NCBI GenBank assembly: GCA_900556525.1
Contig: USOZ01000014.1
Location: forward strand, 1-16,787
Length of the DNA stretch: 16,787 nucleotides
Direction of reading: 5' to 3'
DNA from: an uncultured Oscillospiraceae bacterium
GTDB taxonomy: Bacteria; Bacillota; Clostridia; Oscillospirales; Ruminococcaceae
The notes beneath the pieces were generated by a model that made no database searches, was not told the DNA's origin, and was given only the letters and a program-made list of their open reading frames with translations. Below, piece after piece: positions 7,606-15,293 of the stretch (position 1 is its first letter; each line of letters begins with the position of its first letter). The position numbers and the translations under genes were made by a program.

Positions 7606-8840
7606 TCGCCCATTTCATCAAGTGAAAATTCCTCAAAATCGTCGTCCGCGTCAACAACAACGCTCTTTTTCGATTTTGACTTTTTGGGAGCAGCCTTCGG
7701 CGCTTCGCTTTCGTCGGGAGCTTCCGCTTTGGTCTGAGCCGCGCTTTCGGCGGTATTTTCGCCCGCTTCCGACGGATTTTCGTCGTCATCGCCCGAATAT
7801 GCGAGCTTCTGCGCGTTCTCCATTATCTTTTCTTCAAGCTCTTTCTGAATATCGGGATTTTCGGCAATGAACTTCTTCGCATTCTCTCTGCCCTGTCCGA
7901 TACGCATATCGTTATAGCTGAACCAAGCGCCCGACTTCTTCACAAGCCCAAGTTCAACCGAATAGTCGAGAATTTCGCCGAGCTTTGAAATTCCGTGGCC
8001 AAAAATCATGTCAAATTCGCAGGTTTTGAACGGAGGCGCGACCTTGTTTTTGATTACCTTACACTTTGTACGGTTTCCGATATTGTCGGAGCCTTCTTTT
8101 ATAGCCTCGCCCTTGCGGACTTCGATCCGCACGGAAGCGTAGAATTTAAGCGCACGGCCGCCGGGAGTTGTTTCGGGATTTCCGTATACAACGCCTATTT
8201 TTTCGCGTATCTGGTTAATGAATATCGCAACGGTGTTCGACTTCGATATTACCGCCGTGAGCTTTTTCATTGCCGCCGACATAAGGCGCGCCTGAACTCC
8301 GACGAAGCTGTCCCCCATATCGCCGTCGATCTCAGCCTTTGTTACCATTGCCGCTACCGAGTCGAGTACGATTATGTCGATAGCGCCCGAGCGCACGAGC
8401 GCTTCCATAATATCGAGCGCCTGTTCGCCCGTGTCGGGCTGTGAAACGATAAGCTGGTCAATATCTACACCGAGAGCCTTTGCGTAAACGGGGTCGAGCG
8501 CGTGTTCAACGTCCACGAACGCCGCAATTCCGCCGCGCTTCTGCGCTTCCGCAATAGCATGGAGCGTAACCGTCGTTTTACCGCCCGATTCAGGTCCGAA
8601 AATTTCAATAATTCTGCCCTTGGGGAGTCCGCCGATACCGAGCGCCATGTCAAGACCTATTGAACCCGTCGGGATAGACTCGACGTTAAGCGCCGCCTTT
8701 TCGCCCATTCGCATTACCGAGCCTGCACCGAACTGCTTTTCAATATGTGCAAGCGCGGCGTCGAGAGCTTTTTTCTTTTCTTCCGCCGTCGTCGGCTTTT
8801 CAAGCGTTTTTTTCGGTGCGTTATTATTACTTTTAGCCAT
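7602..8840 (-). CDS. recA: recombinase RecA
   Basis: RecA forms ATP-dependent filaments on single-stranded DNA for homologous pairing and induction of the SOS response. Walker A is GPESGGKTT (82-90). The catalytic glutamate lies in VDVEHALDP (Glu112), Walker B at IIVLD (156-160), and the loop L2 region in [20 protein letters not shown] (209-228). At 412 residues it is longer than the typical ~350. The surplus is an N-terminal Lys/Ala stretch and a C-terminal low-complexity tail (about 350-412) of mixed Glu/Ala/Ser/Lys, ending acidic. The ATG is preceded by AAAGGAAT. No LexA box or full promoter was recognised in the 55 bases upstream. It leads the recA-recX-rimO-pgsA series. Confidence 0.98.
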   Translation of the reverse strand: MAKSNNNAPKKTLEKPTTAEEKKKALDAALAHIEKQFGAGSVMRMGEKAALNVESIPTGSIGLDMALGIGGLPKGRIIEIFGPESGGKTTVTLHAIAEAQKRGGIAAFVDVEHALDPVYAKALGVDIDQLIVSQPDTGEQALDIMEALVRSGAIDIIVLDSVAAMVTKAEIDGDMGDSFVGVQARLMSAAMKKLTAVISKSNTVAIFINQIREKIGVVYGNPETTPGGRALKFYASVRIEVRKGEAIKEGSDNIGNRTKCKVIKNKVAPPFKTCEFDMIFGHGISKLGEILDYSVELGLVKKSGAWFSYNDMRIGQGRENAKKFIAENPDIQKELEEKIMENAQKLAYSGDDDENPSEAGENTAESAAQTKAEAPDESEAPKAAPKKSKSKKSVVVDADDDFEEFSLDEMGE

Positions 8841-8895
8841 TTAATATAAATTCCTTTCTTTATTTGGGTATATTTATTTTCACAGTGCTATTGTA

Positions 8896-9780
8896 TCACA
8901 TCTTATGTCCGATTTTTTTTACATTACCGCTTTCGAGAAGCTGTTCGATCTTATCCGCGTATGCGAGCGCGCGGGCGTAGTCAAGCACGCCGATAACCTC
9001 GCCTATGTAATAAACGCATCGTTCTATCTCCTCGTCGCAGCCGAATTTTATCAGCTCGTCGGCGAGCCTTGCCGATTCGTTGAAATCCTCGGCGGAAAGC
9101 GCCGCGCGAAGCTGCCCAAGCAGCCGCCTGAACCGCGTGGGCGCGTCCTCGCCCGTATCCTTACCGACAGCTCTTTCAAACTGCTCCGAAAAAACTCGCA
9201 GCTTCTTCGCGAAAAGAATATGCTTATCTTCGAGCGCGCTTCGGTCGCCGAGCTTCGCTTCTTGCTCAATAAGACCCGCAAGCTCAGCCATATCCGTCAT
9301 GCCGAGGCTTCGCAAAGTCCCTTTAAGCCCGTGGACATAGACCGCGTAATCGGAAAGACTTCCCGAAGCGAATACATTTTCGAGCTTATAGACAGTTTCG
9401 GGCGCAGCCAGCGCGCAAAGCACGGATTCGAGCGTTTCTTCTCCGCCGCAGCCCTCATCCGCCGTTCCCGCGTCCAGACCGTCGATAGCCGAAAGGCTTT
9501 CAAGAAAAGGCGAAAACGGCTCGTTATGCTCTTTTTCACGCGCAGCAGACGGGACAGGAAGCTGTTTTTCTTCCGGAATATAGCGCCTCAAAACCTCGTC
9601 GAGCTTCATTTTTTCAATAGGCTTTGTAAGAAAGCCGTTCATACCCGCCTCGCGGCAGCGGAAGTCCTCAGAACCGACAAGAACCGCCGTAAGCGCGATT
9701 ATCGGCACTTTTTTGTATTTTTCGCCGTCGAGATTTCGGATAACGGCGGTCGCCTTCAAGCCGTCAAGCTCGGGCACCAG
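8896..9780 (-). other. 3' part of a receiver-Hpt phosphorelay gene (left genome)
   Basis: What remains of this gene encodes the last part of a CheY-like receiver (beta4-beta5 with IALTA and FLTKPI), a linker, and an Hpt domain. The motif HGLKGTLRSLG carries the probable phosphorylated histidine (residue 233 of the joined frame). A further helical stretch of about 110 residues has no family I can name. Such receiver-Hpt modules usually end hybrid sensor kinases or stand as phosphorelay proteins. The 5' part, including any kinase domains and the phospho-acceptor Asp, is missing because of the seam. It ends 55 bases before recA on the same strand. Confidence 0.75.
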
Positions 9781-10029
9781 CGCCACCGGTGCTACCTGAG
9801 GCTTAACGGCAAAGATTACCAGATCAGCATCCTTTACCGCCTCTTTATTATCCGTAGTAACATTTACGCCAAAGGCTTCATGCAGACTGCGCGCATGTGC
9901 CTCAGTCGGCTCGCCTACGGTAATCATCTCCGGCGCAATCAGGCCGCCGCCGATAATTCCCTTGATAATAGCCTTGGCCATAGCGCCGCCGCCGATAAAT
10001 GCAATTTTCTTTACTGCTATTTGTCCCAT
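8896..10029 (-). CDS. chimeric open frame: ProC N-terminus joined to a receiver-Hpt C-terminus
   Basis: The frame reads 377 residues without a stop, but it is made of two unrelated parts. Residues 1-83 or so are the NADP-binding start of pyrroline-5-carboxylate reductase. From about residue 85 the text PELDGLKATAVIR begins in the middle of a response-regulator receiver domain and continues through PIIALTA (109-115) and LTKPI (Lys136) to a histidine phosphotransfer domain. Each half lacks what it needs: ProC has lost its catalytic and dimer domain, and the receiver has lost its phospho-acceptor aspartate. Codon style also changes at the join, as does the inferred host of the flanking genes. 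I read this as an assembly chimera, not a real fusion protein. The start at 10029 has AGAGGGG 9 bases upstream. Confidence 0.55.
   Translation of the reverse strand: MGQIAVKKIAFIGGGAMAKAIIKGIIGGGLIAPEMITVGEPTEAHARSLHEAFGVNVTTDNKEAVKDADLVIFAVKPQVAPVALVPELDGLKATAVIRNLDGEKYKKVPIIALTAVLVGSEDFRCREAGMNGFLTKPIEKMKLDEVLRRYIPEEKQLPVPSAAREKEHNEPFSPFLESLSAIDGLDAGTADEGCGGEETLESVLCALAAPETVYKLENVFASGSLSDYAVYVHGLKGTLRSLGMTDMAELAGLIEQEAKLGDRSALEDKHILFAKKLRVFSEQFERAVGKDTGEDAPTRFRRLLGQLRAALSAEDFNESARLADELIKFGCDEEIERCVYYIGEVIGVLDYARALAYADKIEQLLESGNVKKIGHKM
9772..9795. other. probable assembly seam between two genomes
   Basis: On the minus strand the sequence passes from typical ProC (AVKPQVAPVAL) to typical receiver (PELDG) within about eight codons here. 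Left of it lie clostridial-style genes, right of it Negativicutes-style genes. No repeat, insertion sequence or integrase is visible at the point. Confidence 0.75.
9787..10029 (-). other. proC: 5' part of proC (pyrroline-5-carboxylate reductase), right genome
   Basis: About 80 codons remain: a Rossmann nucleotide-binding start FIGGGAMAKAIIKG (11-24 of the frame), then the beta-alpha-beta continuation ending VIFAVKPQVAP (71-81). This is the recognised N-terminus of ProC, which reduces pyrroline-5-carboxylate to proline. The full enzyme is about 265-280 residues, so roughly two thirds is missing. The start overlaps the sepF stop by 13 bases, giving the operon order yggS-sepF-proC. That order is plausible for Negativicutes and identifies the right-hand genome's last genuine gene before the seam. 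Confidence 0.85.
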
Positions 10030-10580
10030 GGATTATTTCCCCTCTCGTCAAGCTCGTGCTCTTCGCCCGCATCTATATCTACGTTTTTCGGGGCGCAGAT
10101 AACAATATTGCGTCCCAGCTTTTTCATGCTGCCGCCGATAGCATAAACAGTACCGCTGATAAAGTCGGTCATACGCTTGGCAACAACATTATCTGTCTTA
10201 TCATAATTAACAACTACAGCCTGATTATCGCGCAGATAATCGGCAATCTTAGGAGAATCATTGAAATCTACAGGCTCCAGCAGTACAACTGTCATCAGCT
10301 TGTCGGCAATAGGCAGGTTAATGGTTTTGCTGCCCATTTTTTCATCTTTAACCGGCTCCGGCTTTGCTGCCGAACTCTTAAAGTTCAAAATGGATTTGCG
10401 TTCACGCTTAGGCTCCTCTGCCGGTGCTGCAGCAGCAGGCTCCTTGCTGCCGAAGAAGCGCTTCTTGGGTTTCGCCGGCTCCTGCTCGGTCTTGGCAGGC
10501 TTTTGCTCCACTTCTTCTTCGATGATTTCTTCCTCGTCATAAAGACTTAATGCATTCATGATTTTATCAATAATATTCAT
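10017..10580 (-). CDS. sepF: cell division protein SepF
   Basis: SepF bridges FtsZ filaments to the membrane and stabilises the division ring. The 187-residue protein has the expected layout. A short N-terminal amphipathic helix (1-13) suits membrane binding. A long Glu/Pro/Lys/Ala-rich disordered linker follows (about 15-83). The conserved core (85-167) includes FISGTVYAIGG.MKKLG and ICAPKNVDI. The frame could begin at a GTG one codon earlier, but the ATG at 10580 gives the standard MNIIDKIMN start with AAGGTTGGTGA upstream. It lies 24 bases after yggS and overlaps proC, consistent with one operon. Confidence 0.95.
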   Translation of the reverse strand: MNIIDKIMNALSLYDEEEIIEEEVEQKPAKTEQEPAKPKKRFFGSKEPAAAAPAEEPKRERKSILNFKSSAAKPEPVKDEKMGSKTINLPIADKLMTVVLLEPVDFNDSPKIADYLRDNQAVVVNYDKTDNVVAKRMTDFISGTVYAIGGSMKKLGRNIVICAPKNVDIDAGEEHELDERGNNPWDK

Positions 10581-10604
10581 CACGTCACCAACCTTATCTA
10601 TGTC

Positions 10605-11306
10605 TTAAAATTTCAGGCTATAATCACGCTGGCCGAACAAGGCTGTGCCTACACGCACAATATTGGCGCCTTCTTCTATCGCAACTGTATAATCATTGCT
10701 CATACCCATAGACAGAATATCTGCCTGCGGATACTGCTGCTTTAAACGGGCAAATGCACGGTAGCCTGCTGCAAATACAGGTCTTGTCTGCTCGATATCT
10801 TCGCATTTCTGGGCAATAACCATCAGCCCGCGCAGACGCACATGCTTGTATTCGGGCAGCTTCGGCAGCAGCGCCAAATAATCCTCTTTATCTAAGCCGG
10901 ACTTCTGCTCCTCATGGGCAATGTTCAGCTGCAAAAGAATATCCTGCACCTTACCGATGCGTTCCGCCTCCTTATCAATCGCAGCCAGCAAATGCTCACT
11001 GTCAACCGATTCGATAAGGTCAAACAAAGCAACAGCCTGGCGCGCCTTATTCGTCTGCAGATGACCGATAAGATGCCAGTAGCCGTGTTTGCCTAAGGCC
11101 TCCTGCTTATGCTTGGCCTCCTGCACGCGGTTTTCGCCTACGTTGGCAATGCCCAAGGCTTCGATATCTGTAATAATTTCCGGCGGATGGTTTTTCGTCA
11201 CCGCCACCAGCGTTACCTTATCTCCTGTGAGCAGGTCTTTATTTTTACGCTTGTCCAAAGCAGACGCTATCTGCTCCTGAACCTGCTTTAAATTATCAGC
11301 TAACAA
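10605..11306 (-). CDS. yggS: PLP-binding homeostasis protein YggS/YlmE
   Basis: This 233-residue protein of the YggS/PROSC (YBL036C) family binds pyridoxal 5'-phosphate without known catalysis and balances PLP and amino-acid pools. The fold is the N-terminal-barrel of alanine racemase. The PLP lysine is Lys38 in VAVTKNHP, followed by VGENRVQE (57-63), WHLIGHLQTNK, and the phosphate loop SMGMSNDY with RVGTALFG near the end. The initiator is a TTG at 11306 with a GGGGGG ribosome binding site 8 bases upstream; no ATG fits the family N-terminus. Position upstream of sepF is the usual Gram-positive arrangement. It heads the operon and has its own promoter at 11391-11419. Confidence 0.95.
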   Translation of the reverse strand: MLADNLKQVQEQIASALDKRKNKDLLTGDKVTLVAVTKNHPPEIITDIEALGIANVGENRVQEAKHKQEALGKHGYWHLIGHLQTNKARQAVALFDLIESVDSEHLLAAIDKEAERIGKVQDILLQLNIAHEEQKSGLDKEDYLALLPKLPEYKHVRLRGLMVIAQKCEDIEQTRPVFAAGYRAFARLKQQYPQADILSMGMSNDYTVAIEEGANIVRVGTALFGQRDYSLKF

Positions 11307-11390
11307 TGTATTTGCCCCCCAATTCTCAGCAAAATGATTTGTGGCAAAGATTCTGCTTTTTATTATGCTTTAAAAGCTCTTTATCCTTAT

Positions 11391-11419
11391 ATTTTAGCAT
11401 ACGTGTAAACCATTGTCAC
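11391..11419 (-). promoter_or_regulatory. promoter of the yggS-sepF-proC operon
   Basis: On the minus strand, GTGACA (11414-11419) and TAAAAT (11391-11396) are 17 bases apart. TGC directly before the -10 makes it an extended -10. The predicted leader is about 80 bases to the TTG start. It lies just beyond the acyl-CoA dehydrogenase terminator. Confidence 0.7.
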
Positions 11420-11423
11420 GAAT

Positions 11424-11462
11424 AAAAAACAAAGAGCTGCCACACAAAAGTGCAGCAGCTCT
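11424..11462 (-). terminator. intrinsic terminator after the acyl-CoA dehydrogenase gene
   Basis: On the minus strand a 13-bp stem (11450-11462 with 11433-11445, two G-U pairs) with a TTTT loop is followed by TTGTTTTTT. It begins 29 bases after the stop at 11492. Confidence 0.92.
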
Positions 11463-11491
11463 CAATAAATTTATCTTCGTTATGATAGCTA

Positions 11492-12631
11492 TTAGTATAA
11501 CAGCTTGTTGGCAATAACCAGACGTTGGATTTGGTTGGTGCCTTCGTAGATTTGCATGATTTTAGCGTCACGCATCATCTTCTCTACAGGGTATTCTTTG
11601 GTGTAGCCGTAGCCGCCCATTACCTGAACAGCGTCGGTGGTTACCTGCATAGCAGTATCAGCAGCATAGCATTTAGCCATAGCAGCCTCTTTGGAGAATT
11701 CCATGCCCTGGTCACGCATCCAGCAAGCCTTTTGAACCATGAGGCGAGCGGTTTCAACCTTCATAGCCATGTCAGCCAACATGCCTTGAACCATTTGGAA
11801 GGAAGCAATCGGCTGACCGAATTGACGGCGCTCCTTAGCATATTTAACAGCGCAGTCCAGAGCAGCCTGAGCGATACCTACGGAAACAGCGCCAACGAAC
11901 GGACGAGCGCTGTCTAAGGTGTTCATAGCAATACGGAAGCCTTCGCCTTCGCGGCCTACGCGATAGGATTCGGGGATAACAACGTCTTGCAGAACCAGCT
12001 CGGTAGTATTGGAAGGACGGATGCCCATTTTGTTTTCTTTTTTGCCAACGGAGAAGCCCGGGGTGTCTTTCGGAACGATGAAAGCAGTCAAACCACGGAT
12101 ACCGCCGGTTTTACGGGTGTTAGCGAATACCAGGAAGATTTCTGCCAGACCGCCGTTGGTGATGAACATTTTGGTACCGTTCAGAGTATAGGTACCCTCT
12201 TCCTTGTTGTGTACAGCACGGGTAGAAACACCGCCTGCATCACTGCCTGCACCGGGCTCGGTCAGAGCGAAAGCAGCCAGACCGCCGTTGTTCAGGATAT
12301 CGCAATACATTTTCTTTTGTTCGTCGGTGCCTGCCAGCAGAACAGGTACAGTTGCCAGGCTGTTGGCAGCCAGAGAGGTTGCAACACCTGCGCAGCCTTT
12401 GCCCAGCTCTTCATAAATGGTAGCAACAGAAATGCTGTCCAGGCCGGGGCCATCTAATTCTTCCGGAACAATAACGTTCAGCAAGCCCATTTCGTTAGCC
12501 TTGTCAATCAGGCCGTCACGCATATGGTTTTCTGCATCCATTTCAGCAGCATAAGGAGTAATTTCTTTTTCAACAAACTCCCTTACCATTTCCTGTAATT
12601 CTAATTGTTCCTCGTTTAATGCAAAATCCAT
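11492..12631 (-). CDS. acyl-CoA dehydrogenase (short-chain, butyryl-/glutaryl-CoA type)
   Basis: This FAD-dependent enzyme oxidises an acyl-CoA to a 2,3-enoyl-CoA, passing electrons to an electron-transfer flavoprotein. The 379-residue length is standard. Visible motifs are the FAD/substrate block FALTEPGAGSD (121-131), MFITNGG (155-161), RRQFGQPIASFQ (268-279), QVMGGYGYTKEYPVE (336-350), and IYEGTNQIQR (361-370) with catalytic base Glu363. The exact substrate cannot be read from sequence. In a fermenting Negativicutes, butyryl-CoA or a non-decarboxylating glutaryl-CoA role are both reasonable. Two ATGs are adjacent; AGGAGG lies 5 bases before the second (12631), which also gives the usual MDFALNEEQ start. 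It follows the thioesterase gene by 64 bases with no promoter seen between them. Confidence 0.93.
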   Translation of the reverse strand: MDFALNEEQLELQEMVREFVEKEITPYAAEMDAENHMRDGLIDKANEMGLLNVIVPEELDGPGLDSISVATIYEELGKGCAGVATSLAANSLATVPVLLAGTDEQKKMYCDILNNGGLAAFALTEPGAGSDAGGVSTRAVHNKEEGTYTLNGTKMFITNGGLAEIFLVFANTRKTGGIRGLTAFIVPKDTPGFSVGKKENKMGIRPSNTTELVLQDVVIPESYRVGREGEGFRIAMNTLDSARPFVGAVSVGIAQAALDCAVKYAKERRQFGQPIASFQMVQGMLADMAMKVETARLMVQKACWMRDQGMEFSKEAAMAKCYAADTAMQVTTDAVQVMGGYGYTKEYPVEKMMRDAKIMQIYEGTNQIQRLVIANKLLY

Positions 12632-12640
12632 CATATCCTC

Positions 12641-12652
12641 CTTGATATCAAG
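12641..12652. promoter_or_regulatory. 12-bp perfect palindrome touching the acyl-CoA dehydrogenase ribosome binding site
   Basis: CTTGATATCAAG is fully self-complementary. On the minus strand its last AAG is the beginning of AAGGAGG, the gene's ribosome binding site. It could be a regulator's site or a small structure limiting ribosome access. No known regulator is identified. Confidence 0.4.
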
Positions 12653-12695
12653 CGGTCTTCCGCGTCATTTCCCTTCCAAATCAACTCAGGTAAGC

Positions 12696-13142
12696 TCACC
12701 ATTTGGCGGGTATCTCTTTAAATCTGTCGACGACAAACATCGTTGTTAAAATCGTCCCAATTAAATGCTCTTTGCTGTCAGTCATTTCAGCCTCAATAAC
12801 CATCGTAGAATGTCCGGAATGCTTAATATGGCTTCGTACCGTTAAGGTAGTCGGCTCATGGACACCTTTGATAAAATTCATGCTGAAATTAAGAGTTGCC
12901 ACTACAGCGCCCACGCTTGCACCGGTAACACCCAGAACGGAGTCTGCCAAGGCCAACATCACTCCGCCGTGACATATGTCACGATGATTAAAATGCTTTG
13001 CCGGATCAACGTCAATGCTGACTTCAGCACTGCCACACTTTATCTCACCAATATGCACACCGAATTGAGTCATAAAATTATTATCCGTGTACATCTGGCG
13101 AATATAGGCAGGAACATCCTTGACCTGCTCCACAGCTATCAT
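12696..13142 (-). CDS. PaaI-family hotdog-fold thioesterase
   Basis: A single hotdog domain of 148 residues, likely hydrolysing an acyl- or aryl-CoA. The active-site signature is H58-G-G-V-M-L-A-L-A-D67, the PaaI form of HGG...D. The pattern NFSMNFIKGV.....TVRSHIKHSGHS continues the fold. The frame extends upstream to a TTG at 13178, but that lies at or next to the predicted transcription start and reads as TTGACA, so I chose the ATG at 13142. That ATG has AAAGG only 2 bases away, so the exact start is uncertain. It leads the pair with the acyl-CoA dehydrogenase, suggesting a shared CoA-thioester pathway; the substrate is unknown. Confidence 0.85.
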   Translation of the reverse strand: MIAVEQVKDVPAYIRQMYTDNNFMTQFGVHIGEIKCGSAEVSIDVDPAKHFNHRDICHGGVMLALADSVLGVTGASVGAVVATLNFSMNFIKGVHEPTTLTVRSHIKHSGHSTMVIEAEMTDSKEHLIGTILTTMFVVDRFKEIPAKW

Positions 13143-13190
13143 CGCCTTTCTTCGGACAGCAGAAAATATTACTGTCAATATATCTTTGAT

Positions 13191-13219
13191 ATTTTACCAC
13201 AAAACAGCGCTTAACTCAA
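13191..13219 (-). promoter_or_regulatory. promoter of the thioesterase/acyl-CoA dehydrogenase unit
   Basis: On the minus strand, TTGAGT (13214-13219) and TAAAAT (13191-13196) are 17 bases apart. A TG one base upstream of the -10 makes it extended. Transcription would begin near 13184, about 40 bases before the ATG at 13142. Confidence 0.7.
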
Positions 13220-13296
13220 CAGTTTCATGCAAAAAAATAAGCTGAAAGGAAAGTTTTAGGGATAATTTTTTCAATAGTCGCACTTTGGTCTAAGCA

Positions 13297-13336
13297 CGAA
13301 ACAAAATGGCTGCCGCACTTTGAGTACAGCAGCCAT
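13297..13336 (-). terminator. intrinsic terminator after the glutamine synthetase gene
   Basis: On the minus strand a 14-bp stem (13323-13336 with 13306-13319, including two G-U pairs) with a CAA loop is followed by TTTTGTTTC. It begins 17 bases after the stop at 13353. Confidence 0.92.
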
Positions 13337-13352
13337 GCAAGAAGCATTTAAA

Positions 13353-15275
13353 TTAATCGATAATATTTTGCTTGTAATCGTGATACAGAGTCTTGAGCTC
13401 TTCCATAGTTGCTCCCATCTCAACCTTGAGCTTGGAAACAGTATCATAGTCGCCTTCGGCAACAGCTCTGCGGATAGCAGTGAAGATGCTCTTCTCTTCG
13501 AAGGAATCCTTGGCCAGCTTAGCACGCAGGTTCTGAATTTTACGCCACATTGCCAAGTCGCAGTCGGTGCAGGTTTCCTGATTGTGCAAGCGCTTCATAT
13601 CAATAACAGCCTGATAGTTTTCCGGAATCAGACGAGTCAAAAGCTCGGTTTTCCAGCGAATCAGCGCACCCTGCATGAAGGAGTCGATGTATTCCTTCTT
13701 CAGGATATTGCCTTGGGTGAGCACGGCAACCTTTTCCGGATATTTTTCGAAGGCGCAGAGATTTTCCCAAACGGTAGCAGGCGGTTCACCGAACAGCTTG
13801 CTGCGTTCTTCCGCAGTGAAATCTTCAAACACGTCTTCCTCAGTGCGGTATTGACGGTCGGTATCCAGATAGAAGCCCTCTTCGCCGGCCTTCTTGGAAA
13901 TTTCTTTTTCCAGAGCCTTCAGGTCCTTGCCGGATTCTACGCAAGCCTTGATGCCGTCGAGGCAGGACAGGTAGAAGGCAGCAATGGCGATGTAGGTATT
14001 GGTGTACGGGTTCGGAGAACGCATTTCAATACGGGTAGCCTTATCGTTGTCCAGATCACGGATCAGGCCTGCAAGAATGGTTCTGTTACGGGACGGGTTA
14101 TCCGGGCTCAGACCGAGGCTGGTAACGATGCAGACAGGAGCCTCGAAGCCGGGTTTCAGACGGTTCAGAGAGTCAATGGTGCAGGAGATAAACGGATTGG
14201 TTACCTCGTAGTTTTTCAAAAGTCCCATGAGAGCGCCGTAGCCGACAGCGGACAGGAAGTCCTTGTGCATATCCTTCGGCGAGAACAGGTTGACAATCTT
14301 GCCGTTTTTCATTTTTGCGGCAATGCCTACATGTGTATGCTCACCGCTGCCTGCAACACCGGGAATCGGTTTAGCCTGGAAGGAAACCTCCAAGCCGTTC
14401 ATGCGGAAAACCTCTTTAACGATGATACGTGCCAAAAGCTCGTTATCAGCAGTCTGAACGCCGCTGCTGAACTTCCAGTCAACCTCCAGCTGCTCCATAA
14501 CGTGAGTCATATGACCTGCACCGTCAATCTGACCTTTAACGCCGCCACATTCCTTATGGCCCATTTCCGGCTCCAGACCGTACAGCTCCAGAGTCTGGAT
14601 GGTCTGTTCCAACGCAGTACGCACGTTGCCGCGGGTACGCTGCCAATATTGCTCCTGCATTACCTGAGAAGAGCTCAGAGCCTCCAGCGGTGCGTCCTCA
14701 CGCGGAGTTTTTACCCAAAATTCCAGCTCGGTAGCACTGGTGAAGAGCAGCTTTTCAATCTCGGCAGGATTTACATGCTCCAAGCCGGCAATTACCGGAT
14801 GCTTAGCAAACAAATCCATGATTTCTTTTTCTACATAAGCCAGAGTATCATTCAAAATAGAACGGGAATCAACATGATTGCCGTTGTGAATCAGATAGCA
14901 GGGAATGCGCAGAGTACCGATCATACGACCGCTTTCTGCGTCAAAATGCTCATAGTTATAATCAACAAACCAGTTAACGGTTTTATCAACCTTCATATCA
15001 ACGCGGGCATCGTTCAGAGTAGCGATACCGGTCAGCACAACGGAGGAACCGTCAGTCTGTGCTGCGCTGCCTGCCAAAAAGCCATCGATATCCTCAAGGA
15101 AAATCTTCATCGGGATTTTTTCGTCGGTATCATTACCGGCAAAATCCACACCCATCAGAGATACGAACTGAATCTCCGGATGCAGAGTCAGAAGCTCACG
15201 CAGAGTGCTTTCGTTTTGTTCTTCGGGTTTAATTACGTACAGTAAATCTTTGTTGTTCATGATCAGTGCAGCCAT
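13353..15275 (-). CDS. glutamine synthetase, large form with C-terminal extension
   Basis: The enzyme makes glutamine from glutamate, ammonia and ATP. Catalytic-domain landmarks are present: TELEF (Glu183/Glu185, metal site), HKECGGVKGQID (240-251), GSGEHTHVG (309-317, the GSGxHxH nucleotide loop), the loop around NPSRNRT (393-399) and RIEMRSPNPYTN (415-426). At 640 residues it is far longer than class I enzymes (~440-470). About 170 extra residues follow the catalytic core, including ETCTDCD and a charged helical end. This is not clearly the class III (GlnN) type, so I leave the class open. AGGAGG lies about 7 bases before the ATG at 15275; another Met at codon 6 is a weaker choice. It is a single-gene unit with its own promoter, a 5' leader with a hairpin, and a terminator. 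Confidence 0.88.
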   Translation of the reverse strand: MAALIMNNKDLLYVIKPEEQNESTLRELLTLHPEIQFVSLMGVDFAGNDTDEKIPMKIFLEDIDGFLAGSAAQTDGSSVVLTGIATLNDARVDMKVDKTVNWFVDYNYEHFDAESGRMIGTLRIPCYLIHNGNHVDSRSILNDTLAYVEKEIMDLFAKHPVIAGLEHVNPAEIEKLLFTSATELEFWVKTPREDAPLEALSSSQVMQEQYWQRTRGNVRTALEQTIQTLELYGLEPEMGHKECGGVKGQIDGAGHMTHVMEQLEVDWKFSSGVQTADNELLARIIVKEVFRMNGLEVSFQAKPIPGVAGSGEHTHVGIAAKMKNGKIVNLFSPKDMHKDFLSAVGYGALMGLLKNYEVTNPFISCTIDSLNRLKPGFEAPVCIVTSLGLSPDNPSRNRTILAGLIRDLDNDKATRIEMRSPNPYTNTYIAIAAFYLSCLDGIKACVESGKDLKALEKEISKKAGEEGFYLDTDRQYRTEEDVFEDFTAEERSKLFGEPPATVWENLCAFEKYPEKVAVLTQGNILKKEYIDSFMQGALIRWKTELLTRLIPENYQAVIDMKRLHNQETCTDCDLAMWRKIQNLRAKLAKDSFEEKSIFTAIRRAVAEGDYDTVSKLKVEMGATMEELKTLYHDYKQNIID

Positions 15276-15293
15276 AAGGCTGCCTCCTTTCTC

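Noticed and set aside
8890..8895. TACAAT on the minus strand as a recA -10 element
   Set aside because: No acceptable -35 element lies 16-18 bases upstream (only an A run), and no LexA-type box was found.
8896..10029. A genuine new redox-phosphorelay fusion protein
   Set aside because: Both partners are broken inside their folds and the flanking genes appear to come from different bacteria, so an artefact is far more likely.
8905..10146. 413-codon plus-strand frame running across the seam
   Set aside because: It is antisense to the ProC/receiver-Hpt frame and part of sepF. The product is Arg/Phe-rich without family features, and no ribosome binding site was seen.
13143..13178. Upstream TTG start for the thioesterase
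   Set aside because: The TTG lies at about the predicted transcription start and has no ribosome binding site; the added residues do not resemble the family.
13320..15245. 641-codon open frame on the plus strand
   Set aside because: It is exactly antisense to the glutamine synthetase gene, has no recognisable domain, and its length follows from the codon bias of the real gene.
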